This document shows positions 16,210 through 23,991 of a stretch of DNA of 64,000 nucleotides, in pieces. The stretch is from Actinoallomurus liliacearum (GTDB taxonomy: Bacteria > Actinomycetota > Actinomycetes > Streptosporangiales > Streptosporangiaceae). Made by a program: the position numbers and the translations under genes. The stretch spans positions 65,335 to 129,334 of the forward strand of contig NZ_BAABHJ010000038.1 in assembly GCF_039542035.1 (NCBI RefSeq). Reading direction: 5' to 3'. The notes beneath the pieces were generated by a model, which ran no database searches, had not been told where the DNA came from, and saw only the letters and a program-made list of their open reading frames with translations. The stretch's first letter is position 1. Each line of letters begins with the position of its first letter.

Positions 16210-17262
16210 CTACAGGTCGATGACGACTTTCACGTCGTCGTCGCCGCCGGCCCGGAGCGCCTCGGGCGCCCGGTCGAGGGGCAGCCGGTTGGTGATGAGT
16301 TGGGCGAGCCACGACCGGTCCGCCCGGCCGAGGGCCTCGGCGGCCAGCCGGTAGTGGCGGTGGTTGGCGTTGACCGAGCCGAAGACGGCGGCGTTGGACA
16401 GGACGATCTGCCGGTTCACCCCGCCGGCGTCGACCTCCGTCCGATGGCCCGCGCGCGAGACCCCGGTCAGGCACACGACGCTCGCCGCCGACTCGGCGAT
16501 CGCCTCCATGACGAGCTGAGCGACGCCGGTGGCCTCGATGACGATGTCCGGCCGCGTCTTCGCGGCGACATCGGCGACGGAGCCCGTGTGGTAGGTGCCG
16601 CCGAGATTCGCGACGATCTTCGGCTTCACTCCCCCGGTGACCCGGTCGAGCACGTGGACGTCGAGCCCGCGCTGGGCGCCCAGCAGGGCGGCCAGCAGCC
16701 CGATCGGGCCCGCTCCGGCGACCAGGACCCGCCGGGGTTCGAACCACGCCCGGGCGCCGATGCGCTCGAGGTGGTCCCAGGCCTTCGCCACGACGGTCGT
16801 CGGCTCCAGCAGGACGCCGAGGTCGCCCAGCGCCGGATCGAGGCGGACCGCGTAGTCGGTCTCGATCGTCCACCGCTCGGATCCGAAGCCGTGCCGTTGC
16901 TTGATCCCGCGCTCGGTGTACCGGCCGTTGCGGCACATGTCGAACTCACCGTGCGCGCAGGCGCCGCACGGCACCGGGTCGGGCCGCCGGACGATGCCGA
17001 CGACGAGGTCCCCCGGACGGAAGTCGCCGCCCGCCGGCGCCTCCATGACCCGGCCGAGCGACTCGTGCCCGATGATCAGGCGTTCGTCACCGGGCGGCGC
17101 GTAGCCGTAATCGCCGGAGACGATCTCTCGATCGGTACCGCACACGCCGAGGGCGACCCCCTCGACGAGGAGTTCGCCCTCGCCCCGCGTGGGCTCGGGA
17201 ACCTCGCTCACCTGGAGCGACCCCGCCTTCAGCGGCACCATCGTAAGAGCACGCATGGTCAT
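16210..17262 (-). CDS. Zinc-dependent glucose 1-dehydrogenase-type alcohol dehydrogenase
   Basis: A 350-residue medium-chain dehydrogenase resembling archaeal/actinobacterial glucose dehydrogenases: N-terminus MRALTMVPLKAGSLQV, catalytic-zinc segment GVCGTDREI (Cys near 40) and GHESLG (His-Glu near 66), structural-zinc cysteines in PCGACAHGEFDMCRNG near 98-112, and the nucleotide fold VLVAGAGPIGLLAALLGAQ near 180. The C-terminus aligns with the NANHRHYRLA segment of the glucose dehydrogenase group. ATG 17262 is preceded by a GGAG site. It is the first gene of a dehydrogenase-sugar porter-reductase transcript. Confidence 0.88.
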   Translation of the reverse strand: MTMRALTMVPLKAGSLQVSEVPEPTRGEGELLVEGVALGVCGTDREIVSGDYGYAPPGDERLIIGHESLGRVMEAPAGGDFRPGDLVVGIVRRPDPVPCGACAHGEFDMCRNGRYTERGIKQRHGFGSERWTIETDYAVRLDPALGDLGVLLEPTTVVAKAWDHLERIGARAWFEPRRVLVAGAGPIGLLAALLGAQRGLDVHVLDRVTGGVKPKIVANLGGTYHTGSVADVAAKTRPDIVIEATGVAQLVMEAIAESAASVVCLTGVSRAGHRTEVDAGGVNRQIVLSNAAVFGSVNANHRHYRLAAEALGRADRSWLAQLITNRLPLDRAPEALRAGGDDDVKVVIDL

Positions 17263-17784
17263 CTCCTACTCAGAGCCGTTGCCCGTTCCCCCGAGGCAAC
17301 TTCGGCCCAAATGTCCAGAATGTGGATTCGCGGCAACCGTACACACCTCACGCGTGATCAGGCCGCCACGGATCGCACACGGAACCGGACATCGCGATCC
17401 GCCCGATGACGGGCGAACCGCCGGACGCCGGGGGAAGGCTCAGGTCGCTCCAGGGGGACACGCCCCACCTTTGCCCCGATCAAAGGTGAACATGCTTCAC
17501 GGAAGCGGATTCGAGACGTACGTCACCGCCGCCCGTCCCCGTGGCGTGCGGAAACACGGACCGGGGCGGGCACGGTGATCAGCCGGGGGCGGCGTGGCGG
17601 GCGGTGCGCGGCGCGGCGCCGAGGCGCCGTACGGCGCGGTGCCAGGACGGCGCGCCGGGGTGAGTACGGCGCGGCGCCGCAACCGCGTACCAGGGTGGGC
17701 GCGGAGCGGCCCTGGGACCGCGCCAGGGTGGGTGCGGAGCGGCGCCGGGACCGCATGCCGGATGTCGCGGGGCGGCGCCGCTCG
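17263..17784. other. Intergenic region between hisF and the dehydrogenase gene
   Basis: 522 bp without a supportable gene. The right half is very G+C rich and carries the 33-bp tandem repeat at 17690-17755 plus degenerate CGGCGCCG-type repeats. The left part (17263-17400) is the presumed promoter region of the leftward dehydrogenase operon. Reading frames here are low-complexity Arg/Ala/Pro and resemble shadows. Confidence 0.6.
17690..17755. repeat. Two tandem 33-bp repeats downstream of hisF
   Basis: 17690-17722 and 17723-17755 are back-to-back copies beginning CCAGGGTGGG and containing GCGGAGCGG, with a few mismatches. They start 30 bp beyond the hisF stop in the direction of its transcription, in otherwise non-coding DNA. 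Confidence 0.8.
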
Positions 17785-18537
17785 TCAGCGGACCGGGTGG
17801 CCGGCTCCGCGCAGCGACTCCTTGACGTCGCCGATCTTGAGGTCGCCGAAGTGGAACACGCTCGCGGCCAGTACCGCGTCGGCGCCCGCGTCGATCGCGG
17901 GGGCGAAGTGCTCGATCGCGCCGGCTCCCCCGCTCGCGATGACCGGGACGCTCACCACCGCGCGTACGGCGCGCAGCATCTCCAGGTCGAAGCCGTTCTT
18001 GGTGCCGTCGGCGTCCATGGAGTTCAGCAGGATCTCCCCGACGCCCAGCTCCTCGCCGCGCCGCGCCCACTCGATCGCGTCCAGGCCGGTGCCGCGCCGC
18101 CCGCCGTGCGTGGTGACCTCGAACCCGGACCCGGACCGGCGGGCGTCCACCGACAGTACGATGCACTGCGAGCCGAACCGGTGCGCCGCCTCCCGGAGGA
18201 ACTCCGGCCGGGCGATCGCCGCGGTGTTGATCGACACCTTGTCCGCGCCGGCCCGCAGCAGCCGGTCGACGTCGTCGACGGTACGGACGCCGCCGCCCAC
18301 GGTCAGCGGGATGAACACCTGCTCGGCCGTACGGCGCACGACCTCGTACGTCGTCTCGCGGCCGCCGCTGGAGGCGGTGATGTCGAGGAAGGTGACCTCG
18401 TCGGCGCCTTCGGCGTCGTAGCGCCGGGCCAGCTCGACCGGGTCGCCGGCGTCCCGGAGGTTCTCGAAGTTGACCCCCTTGACCACCCGCCCGGCGTCGA
18501 CGTCCAGGCAGGGAATCACCCGAACCGCGACCGTCAT
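17785..18537 (-). CDS. hisF: Imidazole glycerol phosphate synthase subunit HisF
   Basis: A 250-residue TIM barrel, the cyclase half of the HisH-HisF complex, which closes the imidazole ring to give IGP and AICAR. It has the N-terminal catalytic aspartate in RVIPCLDVDAGRVVKGVNF, the phosphate-binding loops PLTVGGGVRT and VIASGGAGAIEHF, and the second catalytic Asp in LLNSMDADGTKNG. Length matches the family. Its ATG overlaps the ridA stop (ATGA). It is the last gene of the his operon. Confidence 0.97.
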   Translation of the reverse strand: MTVAVRVIPCLDVDAGRVVKGVNFENLRDAGDPVELARRYDAEGADEVTFLDITASSGGRETTYEVVRRTAEQVFIPLTVGGGVRTVDDVDRLLRAGADKVSINTAAIARPEFLREAAHRFGSQCIVLSVDARRSGSGFEVTTHGGRRGTGLDAIEWARRGEELGVGEILLNSMDADGTKNGFDLEMLRAVRAVVSVPVIASGGAGAIEHFAPAIDAGADAVLAASVFHFGDLKIGDVKESLRGAGHPVR

Positions 18538-18938
18538 GGCTTATCTCCGTCCTGCAGCGCCTCGGAGTAGGCATCCACCTCGATCTCCACCAGCATCCGG
18601 TGGTCGATGAAGGCCGAGACCTCGATCATCGTCGCGGCCGGGCGGACCTCGCCGAAGAGCTCGCGGTGCGCCCGGCCCACGGCCTCGGCGTCGGCGATGT
18701 CCCGGACGTACATGCGGGTCCGCACGACGTCCTCGACCGAGGCGCCGGTCTTCTCCACGGCCTGCAGCGCGATGCCGAACGCGGTCTTCGTCTGGCCGTA
18801 CGCGTCGTTCTCGTACCGTACCTCGCCGTCCACCGTCGAGGTGCAGCCCGCGACGAGCACCCACGGCCCGGCCACGACCACCCGTGAATACCCGACGATG
18901 TCCTCCCAGGGACCGCCGGAGGAGATCCGCTTGATCAC
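18534..18938 (-). CDS. RidA family protein encoded within the his operon
   Basis: A 134-residue RidA-like protein: VAGPWVLVAGCTST near residue 22, AFGIALQAVEKTGASVEDVVRTRMYVRDI near 55-85 and a C-terminal VEIEVDAYSE. GTG 18938 overlaps the priA stop (GTGA) and its TGA overlaps the hisF ATG, so it is translationally locked between two histidine genes. RidA proteins hydrolyse reactive 2-aminoacrylate-type imines or bind small metabolites. Its placement suggests a role tied to histidine flux, but the actual substrate is unknown. Related actinomycetes appear to keep a gene of this kind here. Confidence 0.88.
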   Translation of the reverse strand: MIKRISSGGPWEDIVGYSRVVVAGPWVLVAGCTSTVDGEVRYENDAYGQTKTAFGIALQAVEKTGASVEDVVRTRMYVRDIADAEAVGRAHRELFGEVRPAATMIEVSAFIDHRMLVEIEVDAYSEALQDGDKP

Positions 18939-19663
18939 GCGACCGCTCCCACCGTGGCCAGGGCCTCTTCCAGGGTGAACGCGCCGGCGTACAGGGCCTT
19001 GCCGACGATGGCGCCCTCGACGCCCACCGGCACCAGCCCGGCGAGCGCGCGCAGGTCGTCCAGTGACGAGACGCCGCCCGAGGCGATCACGGGGCGGTCG
19101 GTGCGGGCGCAGACCTCGCGGAGCAGGTCGGTGTTCGGCCCGCGGAGGGTGCCGTCCTTGGTCACGTCCGTGACGACGTAGCGCGGGCAGCCGTCCGCCT
19201 CCAGGCGCTCCAGCACCTCCCACAGGTCGCCGCCCTCGCGGGTCCAGCCCCGTGCCGCGAGCGTGGTTCCGCGCACGTCCAGCCCCACCGCGATCTTGTC
19301 CCCGTGCTCGGCGATGATCTTCCGGCACCAGTCGGGGTTCTCCAGCGCGGCGGTGCCGATGTTGACCCGCGAGCAGCCGGTCGCCAGCGCCGCCGCCAGA
19401 GAGTCGTCGTCGCGGATCCCGCCGGACAGCTCCACCTTCACGTCCAGCTTGCCGATCACGCCGGCGAGCAGCTCGCGGTTGGACCCCCGGCCGAACGCGG
19501 CGTCCAGGTCGACCAGGTGGACCCACTCCGCGCCCGCGCTCTGCCAGGCCAGGGCCGCCTCGACCGGCTCACCGTACGAGGTCTCGGTGCCGGCCTCCCC
19601 CTGCACCAGACGTACGGCCTGACCGGCCGCGACGTCGACGGCGGGCAACAGTACCAGGGACAT
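18935..19663 (-). CDS. priA: Phosphoribosyl isomerase (PriA/HisA)
   Basis: A 242-residue (beta-alpha)8 barrel that isomerises ProFAR to PRFAR in histidine synthesis; in actinobacteria the same enzyme usually also performs the TrpF step of tryptophan synthesis. Catalytic Asp is in LLPAVDVAAGQAVRL (residue ~10) and the second in VVTDVTKDGTLRGPN (~170). The phosphate loops are ELSGGIRDD and VIASGGVSSLDDL. The match to actinobacterial PriA favours bifunctionality, though no trpF is available for comparison in the window. GTGA overlap with the downstream ridA. Confidence 0.95.
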   Translation of the reverse strand: MSLVLLPAVDVAAGQAVRLVQGEAGTETSYGEPVEAALAWQSAGAEWVHLVDLDAAFGRGSNRELLAGVIGKLDVKVELSGGIRDDDSLAAALATGCSRVNIGTAALENPDWCRKIIAEHGDKIAVGLDVRGTTLAARGWTREGGDLWEVLERLEADGCPRYVVTDVTKDGTLRGPNTDLLREVCARTDRPVIASGGVSSLDDLRALAGLVPVGVEGAIVGKALYAGAFTLEEALATVGAVA

Positions 19664-19666
19664 GTC

Positions 19667-19999
19667 TTAAGACCTCCGGTCGAAGGCGAGCGTGACGAAC
19701 ACAGGGACCAGGAACACCGACAGGGCCAGCACCCCGAGCCGCCCGGTCCACGAGGACAGGTATATCCAGGCGACCACCTGGATGAGCACGAAGACCACCG
19801 CGACGATGGCGTTCTGCTCGCGGCGCCGCCGGGCGAGGATCCCGCCCGGGCGCCCGGACCGGCGCGGCAGGAGCCCCGTGACCCGGGCGATCCGGGCCCG
19901 GCGCCGCGCCCGACGCGCGTCCCGGCGGGCGGCCTCGGCTGCGGCGCGCTGCCGCGCCGCCTCCCGTTCCGCCCGGCGCCGCTGACGCTCCTTGCTCAT
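19667..19999 (-). CDS. Small membrane protein of the his operon, unknown function
   Basis: A 110-residue protein. The first ~60 residues are strongly basic and Ala/Arg rich (predicted helix or coiled coil), followed by two hydrophobic segments, NAIVAVVFVLIQVVAWIYL and LGVLALSVFLVPVFVTLAF, ending in Asp-Arg-Arg-Ser. The ATG shares one base with the hisH stop (TGATG) and the gene ends 3 bp before priA, so it is embedded in the operon. Function is not recognised. The N-in hairpin topology with a basic cytoplasmic tail might tether or bind something, but that is speculation. Confidence 0.8.
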   Translation of the reverse strand: MSKERQRRRAEREAARQRAAAEAARRDARRARRRARIARVTGLLPRRSGRPGGILARRRREQNAIVAVVFVLIQVVAWIYLSSWTGRLGVLALSVFLVPVFVTLAFDRRS

Positions 20000-20625
20000 C
20001 AGAGCGTCGACAGCCAGTTCTTCAGGACGACGGCGCCGGCGTCGCCGGACTTCTCCGGGTGGAACTGCGTGGCGCTCAGCGGGCCGTTCTCCACCGCCGC
20101 GACGAAGCGCTCGCCGTGCTCGCTCCAGGTCACCAGCGGCGGGGTGAACCGGCCGGGCGGCATGTCCCAGCGGCGCACGCCGTACGAGTGCACGAAGTAG
20201 AACCGCGTGTCGGGGTCCAGGCCCGCGAACAGCACGGTGCCCTCCGGCGACTCGACGGTGTTCCAGCCCATGTGCGGCAGGATCGGCGCCTCGATCCGCT
20301 CCACCACGCCCGGCCACTCGGCGCAGCCGTCGGTGGTGATCCCGTGCTCCACGCCCTTCTCGAACAGGATCTGCATGCCGACGCAGATGCCGAGCACCGG
20401 GCGGCCGCCCGCGAGCCGACGGCCGATGATCTGCTCACCGCGGACGCCGCGCAGCCCGCTCATGCACGCCGCGAAGGCGCCGACGCCCGGGACCACCAGG
20501 CCGTCGGCGTTCAGCGCGGCGTCGAAGTCGGCGGTCACGGTGACGTCCGCCCCGGCACGGGCGACGGCGCGCTCGGCGGAGCGGAGGTTGCCCGATCCGT
20601 AGTCGAGGACGACGACGTTCTTCAC
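19999..20625 (-). CDS. hisH: Imidazole glycerol phosphate synthase, glutaminase subunit HisH
   Basis: A 208-residue class I glutamine amidotransferase that supplies ammonia to HisF. The nucleophile is Cys in PVLGICVGMQILFE (near residue 82), and the His/Glu pair lies in ATQFHPEKSG near the C-terminus. The oxyanion region is VPGVGAFAACM. GTG 20625 overlaps the hisB stop (GTGA). Full length for the family. Confidence 0.97.
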   Translation of the reverse strand: MKNVVVLDYGSGNLRSAERAVARAGADVTVTADFDAALNADGLVVPGVGAFAACMSGLRGVRGEQIIGRRLAGGRPVLGICVGMQILFEKGVEHGITTDGCAEWPGVVERIEAPILPHMGWNTVESPEGTVLFAGLDPDTRFYFVHSYGVRRWDMPPGRFTPPLVTWSEHGERFVAAVENGPLSATQFHPEKSGDAGAVVLKNWLSTL

Positions 20626-21212
20626 AACATGCCCTTCGTCGAAGGGATGCCGTGCGCGCGGGGGTCGTGGGCGACGGCGTCCCGCAGCGCCCGCGCCAGG
20701 GCCTTGAACTGCGCCTCGACGATGTGATGCGCGTTGCGCCCGTACGGGACGTGCACGTGCAGGCAGATCGCGGCGTTGAACACGAACGCCTCGAAGATGT
20801 GGCGGGTCATCGTCGTGTCGTAGTCCGGGCCGATCATCGGGGCGATGCCCTCCGGCTCGGTGTGCACGAGGTACGGCCGGCCGGACAGGTCGACCGTCAC
20901 CTGGGCGAGCGTCTCGTCCAGCGGCACGCTCGCGTCGGCGAACCGCCGGATGCCGGACTTGTCGCCCAGGGCCTCGCGGAACGCCTGGCCGAGGGCGATC
21001 GCGGTGTCCTCGATCGTGTGGTGACTGTCGATGTGCAGGTCACCGGAGGTCTTCACGGTCAGGTCGAACGACCCGTGCTTGCCGAGCTGCGTCAGCATGT
21101 GGTCGAAGAAGCCGACGCCGGTGGCGACGTCCACCCGCCCGGTGCCGTCCAGGTCGACCTCCACGACGACCTGCGTCTCCTTCGTGCCCCGCTCGACGCG
21201 TCCGGTGCGCAT
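20622..21212 (-). CDS. hisB: Imidazoleglycerol-phosphate dehydratase
   Basis: A 196-residue monofunctional HisB that dehydrates IGP to imidazole acetol phosphate. Metal-binding histidine clusters are GFFDHMLTQLGKHGSF near residue 37, DSHHTIEDTAIALG near 65, HIFEAF near 140 and NAHHIVEAQFKALARAL near 163. ATG 21212 has a GGAGGAG site eight bases upstream; the frame extends further upstream but without homology. It is separated from hisC by 143 bp containing a hairpin and a purine-rich repeat, the only sizeable gap in the operon. Confidence 0.97.
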   Translation of the reverse strand: MRTGRVERGTKETQVVVEVDLDGTGRVDVATGVGFFDHMLTQLGKHGSFDLTVKTSGDLHIDSHHTIEDTAIALGQAFREALGDKSGIRRFADASVPLDETLAQVTVDLSGRPYLVHTEPEGIAPMIGPDYDTTMTRHIFEAFVFNAAICLHVHVPYGRNAHHIVEAQFKALARALRDAVAHDPRAHGIPSTKGML

Positions 21213-21247
21213 CCGCTTCTCTCCTCCGTTGGAACTCGTGTTGGACT

Positions 21248-21337
21248 GCGCTCGCTGGCGCGAGCGCGGTTCGCCGGCGCCCAACGCGCCGTCTTCCCTC
21301 GTCGCTCCGGTCGCTTCGCTCCCTGCGCTCCTCGGTC
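21248..21337 (-). other. Intercistronic hairpin and purine-rich repeat between hisC and hisB
   Basis: An inverted repeat GCGCTCG (21248-21254) / CGAGCGC (21261-21267) lies 36 bp before hisB. Upstream of it, 21291-21337 read on the minus strand is a run of GAGCG-like units (GGAGCGAAGCGACCGGAGCG). This could be an mRNA processing or stability element, or a weak attenuator. No T-box or His-codon leader was recognised. Confidence 0.45.
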
Positions 21338-21355
21338 CAGACGACGCGCGCCCGC

Positions 21356-22429
21356 TCACAGGGCCGCCTTGAGGGCGGCGCGGAAGGCCGCCATCTCTTC
21401 CGGTGTGCCGACGCTGACCCGCAGCCACTCCGGCGGACCGACCTCGCGGATCAGCACGCCGCGGTCCAGGACGCCCTGCCAGACCGCCCGCCGGTCGGCG
21501 AACCGGCCGAACAGCACGAAGTTGGCGTCGGAGTCGGCCACCTCGAAGCCCTCCCCGCGCAGCCAGCCGACGAGGGCGTCCCGCTCGGCGCGCAGCGTTT
21601 CGACCGCGCCCAGCAGCTCGCCCTGGTAGGCGATGGCGGTGCGCGCCACCGTCTGCGTCACCGCCGAGAGGTGGTACGGCAGGCGCACGAGCAGCAGCGC
21701 GTCGATGACGGCGGGGTCCGCGGCGAGATAGCCGACCCGGGTGCCCGCCATAGCGAACGCCTTACTCATCGTCCGCGTGACGATCAGCCGGGGGTTGCCG
21801 GGCAGCAGCGAGAGCGCGCTCGGCGTGCCCTGCCGGCGGAACTCGGCGTACGCCTCGTCGACCACCACCATGCCCGGCGCGACGGCCAGGACCGCCTCGA
21901 TCGCCTCGAGCGGCAGAGAGGTGCCCGTCGGGTTGTTCGGCGAGGTCAGGAACACGATGTCGGGACGGTGCTCCTCGATCGCCGCGACCGCGCGCTCGGC
22001 CTCCAGCCCGAAGTCCTCGTCGCGGTACGCGTCGATCCACTCGGTGCCGCTGACCCGCGTGATGATCGGGTGCATGGAGTACGACGGTTCGAAGCCCAGC
22101 GCGGTACGGCCGGGGCCGCCGAACGCCTGCAGGATCTGCTGAATGATCTCGTTCGAGCCGTTGGCCGCCCAGACCTGCTGGGCGGTGACGCCGTGGCCGA
22201 GGTAGTCGGCGAGGTCCTTGCGCAGCTCGACGGCGTCGCGGTCGGGGTAGCGGTTGAGTCCTCCGGCGACCTCGGCGACCGCGCGGCCGAGCGCCTCGAC
22301 CAGTCGCGGCGACGGCGGGTAGGGGTTCTCGTTCGTGTTGAGCCGCACCGGCACGTCGAGCTGCGGCGCGCCGTACGGCTCCCGCCCCCGCAGGTCGTCG
22401 CGGATCGGAAGGTCGCTCAAGGACGTCAC
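21356..22429 (-). CDS. hisC: Histidinol-phosphate aminotransferase
   Basis: A 357-residue fold-type I PLP aminotransferase converting imidazole acetol phosphate to histidinol phosphate. It shows RLNTNENPYPPSP near residue 30, the substrate Tyr in LNRYPDRDAVELR, SPNNPTGTSLP near 165 and the PLP lysine in RTMSKAFAMAGTRVGY near 222. GTG 22429 overlaps the hisD stop (GTGA). Length is normal for actinobacterial HisC. Confidence 0.97.
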   Translation of the reverse strand: MTSLSDLPIRDDLRGREPYGAPQLDVPVRLNTNENPYPPSPRLVEALGRAVAEVAGGLNRYPDRDAVELRKDLADYLGHGVTAQQVWAANGSNEIIQQILQAFGGPGRTALGFEPSYSMHPIITRVSGTEWIDAYRDEDFGLEAERAVAAIEEHRPDIVFLTSPNNPTGTSLPLEAIEAVLAVAPGMVVVDEAYAEFRRQGTPSALSLLPGNPRLIVTRTMSKAFAMAGTRVGYLAADPAVIDALLLVRLPYHLSAVTQTVARTAIAYQGELLGAVETLRAERDALVGWLRGEGFEVADSDANFVLFGRFADRRAVWQGVLDRGVLIREVGPPEWLRVSVGTPEEMAAFRAALKAAL

Positions 22430-23733
22430 TCGGGGATACCCCAATCGAACCGGGCCTTCATGGCGGCGCCGTGGGCGGGCAGGTCCTCGGCCTCGGCGAG
22501 CGTGACGACCCGCCCGGTCACGTCCGCCAGGGCGGCCTCGTCGTAGTCGACGACGTGGATGCCGCGCAGGAAGGTCTGCACCGACAGGCCGCTGGAGTGG
22601 CAGGCGCACCCGCCCGTGGGCAGCACGTGGTTCGAGCCGGCCATGTAGTCGCCGAGCGACACCGGGGCGTGCGGCCCGACGAAGATCGCGCCGGCGTTGC
22701 GCACCCGGCTCGCGACGGTGCGGGCGTCGGCGGTCTGGATCTCCAGGTGCTCGGCGGCGTACGCGTCGACGACCTTCAGCCCGGCGTCGACGTCGTCGAC
22801 GAGCACGATCCCGGACTGGCGGCCGGCCAGGGCCGCGGTGATCCGCTCGGTGTGCTTGGTCCGCGTGACCTGCTCGGTCAGCTCGCGCTCGACCGCGGCG
22901 GCGAGCTCCTCGGAGTCGGTGACCAGGACGGCGGCGGCCAGCGTGTCGTGCTCGGCCTGGCTGATCAGGTCCGCGGCGACGTGCACCGGGTCCGCGGTGG
23001 CGTCGGCCAGCACCGCGACCTCGGTCGGACCGGCCTCGGAGTCGATGCCGATGACGCCCTTGAGCAGCCGCTTGGCGGCCGCGACCCAGATGTTGCCGGG
23101 CCCGGTGACCATGTCGGCGCGCCGGCACTCCTCGGTGCCGTAGGCGAACATCGCGATGGCCTGCGCGCCGCCCGCGGCGTACACCTCGTCGACGCCGAGC
23201 AGGGCGCACGTGGCGAGGATCGTCGGGTGCGGCAGGCCCCCGAACTCCTGCTGCGCCGGCGAGGTGACGGCGAGGGACTCGACCCCCGCCTCCTGCGCGG
23301 GCACGACGTTCATGACGACGCTGGAGGGGTAGACGGCCTGACCGCCGGGGACGTAGAGCCCGACCCGTTCCACCGGCACCCAGCGTTCGGTGACGGTGCC
23401 GCCGGGCACCACCTGCGTGGTGACGTCGGTGCGCCGCTGAGCGCGGTGGACGACACGGGTGCGGCGGACGCACTCCTCGAGCGCGTCGCGGACGGCGGGG
23501 TCGAGTTCTTCGAGGGCACGGCCGATGGCCGCCTCGGGCACCCGCAGCGACTCGACCTCGATCCCGTCGAAGCGCGCGGTGTAGTCCCGTACGGCCTCGG
23601 CGCCACGATGGCGTACGTCATCGCAGATGGGCCGCACCTTCTCCAGGGCGGCCTCAACGTCGAGCTCGGCTCTCGGCAGCACGGAGCGCAGGTCGTCCGG
23701 CAGGGACCCGCGCAGGTCGATACGGGATATCAC
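22426..23733 (-). CDS. hisD: Histidinol dehydrogenase
   Basis: A 435-residue NAD- and zinc-dependent enzyme for the final two oxidations from histidinol to histidine. Signatures are VERVGLYVPGGQAVYPSS near residue 120, TGPGNIWVAAAKRLL near 210, SEAGPTEVAVLAD near 235, zinc-ligand region DLISQAEHD near 258, and the Glu-His catalytic pair in YAAEHLEIQT near 326. It is the first gene of the operon; the promoter should lie in 23734-23807. Confidence 0.97.
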   Translation of the reverse strand: MISRIDLRGSLPDDLRSVLPRAELDVEAALEKVRPICDDVRHRGAEAVRDYTARFDGIEVESLRVPEAAIGRALEELDPAVRDALEECVRRTRVVHRAQRRTDVTTQVVPGGTVTERWVPVERVGLYVPGGQAVYPSSVVMNVVPAQEAGVESLAVTSPAQQEFGGLPHPTILATCALLGVDEVYAAGGAQAIAMFAYGTEECRRADMVTGPGNIWVAAAKRLLKGVIGIDSEAGPTEVAVLADATADPVHVAADLISQAEHDTLAAAVLVTDSEELAAAVERELTEQVTRTKHTERITAALAGRQSGIVLVDDVDAGLKVVDAYAAEHLEIQTADARTVASRVRNAGAIFVGPHAPVSLGDYMAGSNHVLPTGGCACHSSGLSVQTFLRGIHVVDYDEAALADVTGRVVTLAEAEDLPAHGAAMKARFDWGIPE

Positions 23734-23807
23734 CTGATCAGTCTACGAAGGAGCTCCACCTGCCCGGACGCCCGTCTCACCCAACGAGACGTCAGAAGTA
23801 CGCAAGT

Positions 23808-23918
23808 GACATCACCGTCATCGACAGCTCCGCCCTGGTGGAGGCGCTGATCGGCGCGTCACCGTCGAAGGAGCTGGTCACGGTGGTCGCCGAGGAGCAG
23901 CTCCATGTCCCCCAATTA
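23808..23918 (+). pseudogene. Relic of a VapC-type PIN-domain toxin
   Basis: Translated from 23808 the sequence gives DITVIDSSALVEALIGASPS, then KELVTVVAEEQLHVPQL, which matches the first ~40 residues of VapC ribonucleases, including the first catalytic Asp of VIDSSALVE. There is no start codon or ribosome site in frame, and homology ends just before the 49-bp hairpin at 23927. The remaining ~90 residues and three acidic active-site residues are missing, and no antitoxin gene is visible. Confidence 0.65.
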
Positions 23919-23926
23919 AGCCGACG

Positions 23927-23975
23927 TGATCACTTGCGGTCACTGCTCTCTATCGGCGGCAGGTGCCAGTGATCA
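23927..23975. repeat. 49-bp hairpin element with TCTAT loop, copy 2
   Basis: The same length and ends as the copy at 11835-11883 (34 of 49 bases identical): TGATCACT pairs with AGTGATCA, and the pairing continues with mismatches and wobbles to a TCTAT loop. It lies 17 bp past the phzF stop and directly abuts the VapC relic. Possible terminator for phzF or dispersed palindromic element. Confidence 0.75.
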
Positions 23976-23991
23976 CGAAAGATGCCGAGGA

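Noticed and set aside
23734..23807. VapB antitoxin upstream of the VapC relic
   Set aside because: No in-frame ribbon-helix-helix or AbrB-like sequence could be found in this short stretch.
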